Assembly (NCBI RefSeq): GCF_963259705.1
Contig: NC_081840.1
Location: 144,009,549-144,073,548, forward strand
Reading direction: 5' to 3'
From: Myotis daubentonii
Taxonomy: Eukaryota; Chordata; Mammalia; Chiroptera; Vespertilionidae
Length of the DNA: 64,000 nt
Shown here piece after piece: positions 57,561-64,000 of this stretch (position 1 is the first letter of the stretch; each line of letters begins with the position of its first letter). The position numbers and the translations under genes are program-made. Under the pieces are notes generated by a model. That model was not told where the DNA came from. It worked only from the letters and a program-made list of their open reading frames with translations, and did no database searches.

Positions 57561-57872
57561 AAAGGCGTTGAGCTGGTCAGGGGTGAACATGCTTCAGAAC
57601 TCACAGGAGTCTGTGCCCAAGGTGGCTGGAGATTCGTTGACCATGGGGCCCCAGCTAAGGTAGCACGTCCCTGGCAGGGGTGTCTGTAGAGTCCCAGGGG
57701 TTATCTGAGGGCACCCTGGTTGGTGGGTGAGGCCTGGCTCCCAGTTACAGCAGCTCTCCCTTTAAAAACACTAGGCTTCATGGAACTGCATACACAGTAG
57801 CAGAGTCTGCCTAGTTACGCGAGTTCGTTTAGCCTGACCCCGAAGGTACTGTGGGATCTATCTGTGCCTCAC

Positions 57873-57873
57873 T

Positions 57874-57904
<31 letters not shown>
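57873..57904. repeat. (CA)n microsatellite
   Basis: About 30 bases of CA repeat near the 5' end of the second L1. Confidence 0.9.
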
Positions 57905-57905
<1 letters not shown>

Positions 57906-58050
57906 TCCCCCATGGCCACATACTCCTCTTTTGGCCCCTCACTCATTCATGCTCTCTTCCTCACTGCCGCCTTCTTCCTGCCTCTCTAGTTGGGTCTGGG
58001 GTGTTATTGACCCTATTGTGGATGGAGTTTCCTCTCCAGGTGTCTGGTTA

Positions 58051-60430
58051 TGAGGCTCACTCTCTAACACCTGGCCAGACAGGATTAAATTCACCTCGGC
58101 AAGACACAACACAAAGGGAGCAAAGCACGAATCTACTATTTGTATTCCTAATAAACTTATTGTTTATCTATAACAGGATTTCTGGAAAAAATGACAAGTG
58201 ATTATTGCATATACAAGAGCAGAAATATTATTAGTAGAAAACTTTATTGTTATCATCAATTCAAATACTTAATAGGTACCTAGAGAAAAAATTGAAATTA
58301 CATATAAAAATGTTTAAAGGTAAAGTTTCAAAAGAATGTTGATATACATTTCCATAATAAAAACTAGGGCACGCAATTACATATTTTTGATAGAGTGATA
58401 AATTAGCTTACATTGAATTCATTTTAAGTTCTTTTTTTAAAATTTTACACCTATAAGAAATTTTAAAAGTACATAAATTGAAAGATATGATTGATTTAAA
58501 TTCCCACCAGACATGCAATAAATGAAGATACTGGATATCCATGGTTGTGACGTTCTATTTGATTTTCTCCTGAAATTGCAAAGGGCTTTCACTAGGTTTA
58601 TACGAGTACTAGTTCTGTGCCATTATTTCAACATCTTATTATATGAGTACTTATTAAAAGAGCAATGAAACATCATGAATTCTATGTTCACACAGGCATC
58701 ATTTATATCCACAAATATTAATAAAATTTAAGAAAAATAAACTGCATAAACTTACATCAAACATTTCATAATAGATCTAAGTTTCATATATATAACAAGA
58801 TAATAACATTGTTTCTCTATTAGCAGTTTACCAATTCAGGGGAAATATTGATGCAAGTAAAATACAGTACAGCAGAGACAAATAATTAGAGAGGGTTTTC
58901 AATCTGATTTTCATAGGGTTGTGCCAATGCTTCCTCCAACAGGGAAATGACATCTCTGTTGACGCAACCAAGTATGAGTACTTCTAGAATAAACTCTTAC
59001 TTGGAAGATTGGAATCAAAAAGAAGCATGTGTTGTCAATATTCTTCAATATATTAAAAAATAAGACATGCTCTCAGTTTTTCTGGTTTCTGCAAGATCAT
59101 ACCTATGACATTGCAGTCAGGTACTGGCTATTACATAGAGCAGCCTTTATCACTGTTAAAGCACTGGCCCACATTGCTTCTGACTGGGGATGTATTAGTA
59201 GTAAACAGGCCCTTAGATCAAACTGAAAATTGCTGCAGAGTGATTTCTAGTCTGTTGAAATCATCATAGGTCACCTCAGCTCACAGAACTCCTTGCCTTG
59301 CAGAATTCCTATTAGATATGCTGTTTATAATCAACTTACTCATTTCCTTAACCAAAGTTGATGAGTTCCTGTTATGTAACCTGAAAGATATTGTGAAATG
59401 TATGATATTCTTTGAGGAGCTCAGACTGTATTGGACAGAAGGAAGAGCAAATTCACATTAGGGTGAGAGGTGCTGTGTTTGGAATATGCAGAGGATTCTT
59501 TTGAAACATTAAAGAAGGGGATGTTATTCAGGCTTGAAAGAGGAAATCCATTCTACAAAATTTGACATTGGGAAGATGAGTAGTACTAACTTGAAAATGA
59601 GTTAGTGGGGAAAATATTTAAGGGAAGAAAATATCACATATGCAGTCATGAACCCATGAAATGGGATAGTTTCTCTTAGAGACAAGGCTGTATGTGAAGG
59701 ATCAGAGCTAGAAAAATGTAGGAATGAATCAGACCAGTATACTAGTATATGTTGTGTACTAAATTAAGGAGTTCAGAGCAATAGAGAATTATTGAGGATG
59801 GTTAAGAAATGGAGTGTAGTGATAAAACTCCAGTGGCTGAGAGGAGAATAACTGGAGAAGAATGAGCTAAACACAAGGCCTTGCTTAAAAGACTAGCGTA
59901 ATGATTTATGTTTTTAACTACATTAAAGCTCGTAGCTTTTAAATTTTCTTGGGTTGTGAACTCCTTAGATAATCTAACAAATGCTGCTCATGCTGGCATT
60001 GCATATTCACATTTTTTATAAGTTGGAAAATATGTTTTCACAGATTGCAGAGGTTGCACTTATGAGAAAAAAAATCCATAATGAAAACCACACTGCACAT
60101 TTCTGGAGATTTCTGGTTTCTGAGTTCTGTTTATAAAGCAAAGTGTAGGAATGGGTGCTAAGAAGTATAAGAATGGCATGGTGACAAGGGGCTATGTAGA
60201 GAATGAAATGGCTCTATGAAAATACATTGAAGAACTGAATTCAATAGAGGAAATATCAGAGGATTTTAAATGACTAAATCTTATCCCAGAAAATGATATA
60301 AATAAATAGATCAATTACCAATGACTAGAAAATTTCAAATGTAAAGAAAGTTGTCAAATAAAAATCCAGCTTTCTCTTCTCCCAAAACATACATGTGCAG
60401 AAAGCTTCACAGGGAAATTCTATGAAACTG
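58051..60430. other. AT-rich intergenic DNA
   Basis: No gene, RNA or recognisable repeat. The short open frames here lack splice or family support. Confidence 0.5.
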
Positions 60431-60443
60431 TTAAAAATTGCTA

Positions 60444-60651
60444 ACAGCTCAGCCAGTGTGGCTTAGTTGTTGAGTGCCAACCCATGAACCAGGAGGTTGT
60501 GGTTCAATTCTGAGTCAGCGCTCATGCTCAGGTTGTGGGCTCAATCTCCAGTGGGGGGTTTGCAGGAGGCAGCCAATCAATGATTCTTACTCATCATTGA
60601 TGTTTCTATTTCTCTTCCCCTCTCCCTTCCTCAATAAAAATATATTTAAAA
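60444..60651 (+). mobile_element. Ves-related SINE
   Basis: Plus-strand diverged SINE (CAGCTCAGCCAGTGTGGCTT head, ATCATTGATGTTTCTATTTC body). aaactgttaa at 60425 and 60653 may be the target duplication. Confidence 0.75.
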
Positions 60652-60661
60652 AAACTGTTAA

Positions 60662-62150
60662 GTACACTGTGAATAAAATATGAAGAAAGCCTAAAATATG
60701 AAGAAAATCTTTTACATTAAATTCATTTGGGAACATAATATGTCCATACAAAAGCCTGACAAAGTTTAAAAAATAAATTATGGATCAGATTCAATATGCA
60801 TATTGATGCACATATCCCCAATGTATATCATAACAACATAATCTGGTATAATATAACTCCAAATTGTGGAATTTTTCCAAAAGTGGAAAGGCAGCTCCAT
60901 AATTCATAATACAAACACACCTGAAGAGAAAAATCATATAATCTCAACCATGAGTACCTATATTAAGAGGCATATTTGATGGGCCATCTAGTTTTGATAA
61001 ATTATTTTAATAAAATATTTTAATATATAAAATATGTACATACCTCATCCTACATGCCAACATTATTCTTAATGTGAAAGTATACATCATATTCAACTCA
61101 GAAAAAGACAAAGGTATTTATGATTACCCCTGTTATTTTATTTTTCTAGATTTTAGTAATTATTTTAGTTCCTAATACTTCTGCTATTTTTAACAGCTCT
61201 TAGTTGATATGTAAAGAAAATCAAGTGAGCAGAAATTAATACTCCCTGAGGAAGAACATTTATGTATTTAATTTATTCTGGGGATATAACTTCTTCAGCA
61301 ATGCAGCTTGTAAAAATTAAAATAACAAACATTCACATAGTGCTTACTGTGCTTCAAGCATTTCCCCAGCACTTCTTATTAATAATTTAATATTCAAAAC
61401 TACCCTGCGTTAGGAAAATCTCAGATTAGAGGAGTGGAGGAATTTGCCCAGGATCACATAAATAGCAAGTGGCAGAATGGTCTCTACAACTATACACCTG
61501 GACTGCTCATAGGATTATGGTTACTTCTGGTACGATTGGTCAATCGGTTTGAAATTAAGCTAATAATCCTACTGGCTTTTGTCTCCAGTGGATACAACTT
61601 TTTCTGGAACTCCCTTTATTTTTTTTTTTCACATTAACTTTTTAATATTTGGACTAGGTAATCAACCAGCATTGCCCTTTTTGACAATTTAGGAAATCAA
61701 ATTCTAGAAAGTTAGACAAGTTGACTGAGGACACTTATCTAGTAAGCAGCAAAAGTAGAATCTGAATCCAGTTCTTTGAATGCCATTCCTTGTTCAGCAT
61801 TCATCCATTGCAGGGAATGTAGATTTTCTTAGACCGCACAGAGGAAAGGAGGATTCCAGTGGAACACTGGTGGAAGGGTCCTGGGACTGGGAGGCTATTC
61901 AGGGTCCAGGAAACTCTGGGGCCACAGGGCTTCATTTGTGTAGCCTTAGCTGCTTTGCAAAGGATTGTTCCACTCTCAACTTGCTCCTGTCTGGCCAATT
62001 TTCTCTGGACTTGCTAGCACAAAAGTAATTGGTTCCTGCTGTCGTTATCTATCACCCCTACTCAACAGCACCTTTAGTGATAGGCCCCCTCATGGTTTGC
62101 TGGCTGCCCTGGGAATCCAGCCTCCAGTTCAATACTGCCTTTACAACTGT
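60662..62150. other. AT-rich intergenic DNA
   Basis: No gene supported. The frames at 61434-62277 have no family match or splice context. Confidence 0.45.
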
Positions 62151-62152
62151 AG

Positions 62153-62380
62153 GTGGCCATAACCAGTTGGCTCAGTGGAGAGAGTGTAAGATTGTGGGTT
62201 CAATTGCAGTGAAGGGCACTTACTACATACCTCCATTGTGTGGGAGGCAAAAAAACAATGTGTCTCTCAAACATTGATTTTTTTCTCTCTCTCCCTGTTG
62301 CTTCCTCTCCCTTCCATTCTCTCTAAAATCAGTGGAAAAATTATCCTCATGTGAGGATTAACAACAATAAAAAAAAACAT
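62153..62380 (+). mobile_element. Old Ves-related SINE
   Basis: Plus-strand SINE (CCATAACCAGTTGGCTCAGTG head, TCTCTAAAATCAGTGG body and A-rich tail). Confidence 0.72.
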
Positions 62381-62804
62381 GAAAAAACACTTCTTGTGTA
62401 TATTGTGTTTATCTGTAGCTGTTAATTTGTAAAAATACTTTCAAGATGAAGTAATTTTCTAATTAGACCAATATGAAATGTTATTTTTCTTCATAATTGG
62501 GAAAAAAACCTATCTTTATTTGAATTCTTAGATGTTCCTCTTTCTTTCCAGGTAAAAACATACTTTTAAATTTAAATTAAACCAAATCATAATAATCAAG
62601 AGTGTTGTGATTATTAAATGAATTAATACACACAGTATTATATATATGATATAGTATATATACTAACACATATGTAATACGTAACTTTACATATATAAAC
62701 GCTGTTACATACATGTGCATATGTAATGCAATATATATAATTACACTATGACATTATATGTGGACATAGTGACATATATTATGTACCTAATTATATATAA
62801 TATA
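62381..62804. other. AT-rich sequence with TATA repeats
   Basis: No gene or element was recognised. The Helitron at 62805 inserted into its AT-rich end. Confidence 0.45.
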
Positions 62805-64000
62805 CTAGGGGCCCGGTGCACGAAATTCGTGCACTGGGTGTGTGTGTTGGGGGGGGAGTGTCCCTCAGCCCAGCCGGCCCCCTCTCACATACTGGGAGCC
62901 CTCAGGCGTTGACCCCCATCACCCTCCAATCGCAGGATCGGCCCCTTGCCCAGGCCCCTTTCCCAGGCCTGACGCCTCTGACAGAGGCGTCAGGCCTGGA
63001 CAGGGGACCCTCATTTCCCCCCATCACTGGTTCTGCCCCCAGCCCAGGCCTGATGCCTCGGCCAGAGGCGTAGACCCCCATCACCCTCCAATCGCAAGAT
63101 CGGCCCCTTGCCCAGGCCCCTTGCCCAGGCCTGACGCCTCTGACAGAGGTGTCAGGCCTGGACAGGGGACCCTCATTTCCCCCCATCACTGGTTCTGCCC
63201 CCAGCCCAGGCCTGATGCCTCGGCCAGAGGCGTAGACCCCCATCACCCTCCGATCGCCTGATCGGCCCCTTGCCCAGGCCTGACGCCTCCACCAGAGGTG
63301 TCAGGCTTGGACAGGGGACCCCCATCTCCCCCCGATCACTGGCTCTGGCCCCCGCCCAGGCCTGAGGCCTCTGGCCCAGGAATCATGCCTGGGCAGGGGA
63401 CCCCCATCTCCCTCTGATCGCTTGCTCCACCCCCCGCCCAAGCCTGATGCCTCTGACCCAGGCTTCAGGCCTGGGCAAGGGGACCATCATATCCCCCCAA
63501 TCCCCAGCTCCGCCCCCCGCCCAGGCCTGATGCCTCGGCCAGAGGAGTTGACCCTCATCACCCTCCGATCACCAATCACCGGATCGGCCCTTTGACCAGG
63601 CCTGAGGCCTCCGGCAGAGGTGTCAGGCCTGGGCAGGGGACCCCCAGCTCCCTGCGGTTGCAGGCTCCGCCCCTGCCCAGGCCTAACGCCTCTGCCCTAG
63701 GCGTCTGGCCTGGGCAGCGGGCACCCGCAGCTGCAGCAGCACCGCGATCGTGGGCTCCGCTTTAGGCCCAGGCAAGGGACCCCTAGCTCCCGGGACTGCC
63801 AGCTTCAACCGTGCCCAGCTCCCATCGCTGGCTCCACCCCTACTTCCAGGGCGGCAAAGGCGCCTGATTGTCTGATCATGGCTGGGGGGCAGGGCAAAGG
63901 TGGCCCCAGGGCCGCCTTTGCCCTGCCCCCCAGCTCTTAGCTCCCCCCTTGGTTTCTGATCACTGTCAGTGGCAGGGGGCTTCTTCCTGCTTTCCCTTTC
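62805..64000 (-). mobile_element. HeliBat-type Helitron, 3' part, runs off the window
   Basis: On the minus strand it ends with the perfect hairpin GTGCACGAATTTCGTGCAC, then CGGGCCCCTAG. The interior is very GC-rich and contains a minisatellite. The start lies outside the window, so autonomy cannot be judged. Confidence 0.85.
62908..63720. repeat. 162-bp GC-rich minisatellite inside the Helitron
   Basis: Units starting GACCCCCATCACCCTCC begin at 62911, 63073 and 63235 (period 162), with more diverged copies up to about 63720. Each contains AGGCCTGACGCCTC-type inverted segments. Open frames exist on both strands but follow from the repeat. Confidence 0.85.

Larger units (their letters stand above)
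51138..58050 (-). mobile_element. Near full-length LINE-1 with tandem-repeat 5' region
   Basis: Minus-strand L1 from its 3' end at about 51138 to a 5' end near 58000. It has ORF2 (about 55280-51400), ORF1 (about 56120-55320) and a long GC-rich 5' region (56200-57800) made of short repeats. The 5' boundary is approximate and no target duplication was found. Confidence 0.82.

Noticed and set aside
56303..57571. Several overlapping Cys-rich open frames
   Set aside because: They occur in multiple frames across the L1 5' tandem repeat, so they reflect base composition and not a gene.
61434..62277. Several frames of 65-82 codons near the right end
   Set aside because: No splice sites, family match or shared frame; they overlap each other on both strands.
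62816..63261. Overlapping open frames on both strands in the Helitron
   Set aside because: A GC-rich 162-bp repeat (a multiple of 3) keeps frames open in several phases; there is no family match.
62911..63720. Regularly spaced repeats as a CRISPR array
   Set aside because: The units are contiguous minisatellite copies without unique spacers, in a mammalian genome.

Overview
The window is nuclear DNA from a vesper bat (Vespertilionidae). The call rests on its transposons: many tRNA-derived Ves SINEs, HeliBat-type Helitrons (CTAG end, terminal hairpin, insertion between A and T), a SPIN hAT element, a second bat-type hAT relic and a young full-length LINE-1. None of this was checked against a database.

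The only host gene I can support is on the plus strand: the 3' part of an ANKRD26/CCDC144/POTE-family coiled-coil gene, from before base 1 to a stop at 50048-50050 and an AATAAA at 50289. Its 5' end, where relatives carry ankyrin repeats, lies outside. I place about 17 exons from consensus splice sites, matching phases and open frames.

From about 2.66 to 30.6 kb the gene is a tandem array of three units. Each unit has one 52-nt exon, then one or two 177-nt exons, then a 164-nt exon. Unit 2 has an extra 177-nt exon. Every module enters and leaves in phase 2, so units can be gained without breaking the frame, and all ten array exons are open. The units share an old minus-strand L1 in their intron and differ by later insertions: a hAT relic in unit 1, a 6.26-kb L1 and two Ves SINEs in unit 2, and a partial betaretrovirus-like provirus, a SPIN element and a Ves SINE in unit 3.

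From 34.4 to 50.05 kb the gene encodes the conserved coiled-coil core: exons at 34381, 35093 (splice donor apparently lost), 35827 (313 codons), 38280 (a 14-residue unit repeated three times), 42384, 43740 and a terminal exon at 49763. Several central coiled-coil exons expected from ANKRD26 were not found, and the C-terminus is one I do not recognise. Introns at 31-34 kb and 44-47 kb are old L1s cut up by younger insertions.

Downstream of the gene are a HeliBat end, an L1 fragment, a polypyrimidine tract, a near full-length minus-strand L1 (about 51.1-58.0 kb) with a tandem-repeat 5' region, AT-rich DNA with no gene that I can see, and, at the right edge, a Helitron with a GC-rich 162-bp minisatellite running out of the window.
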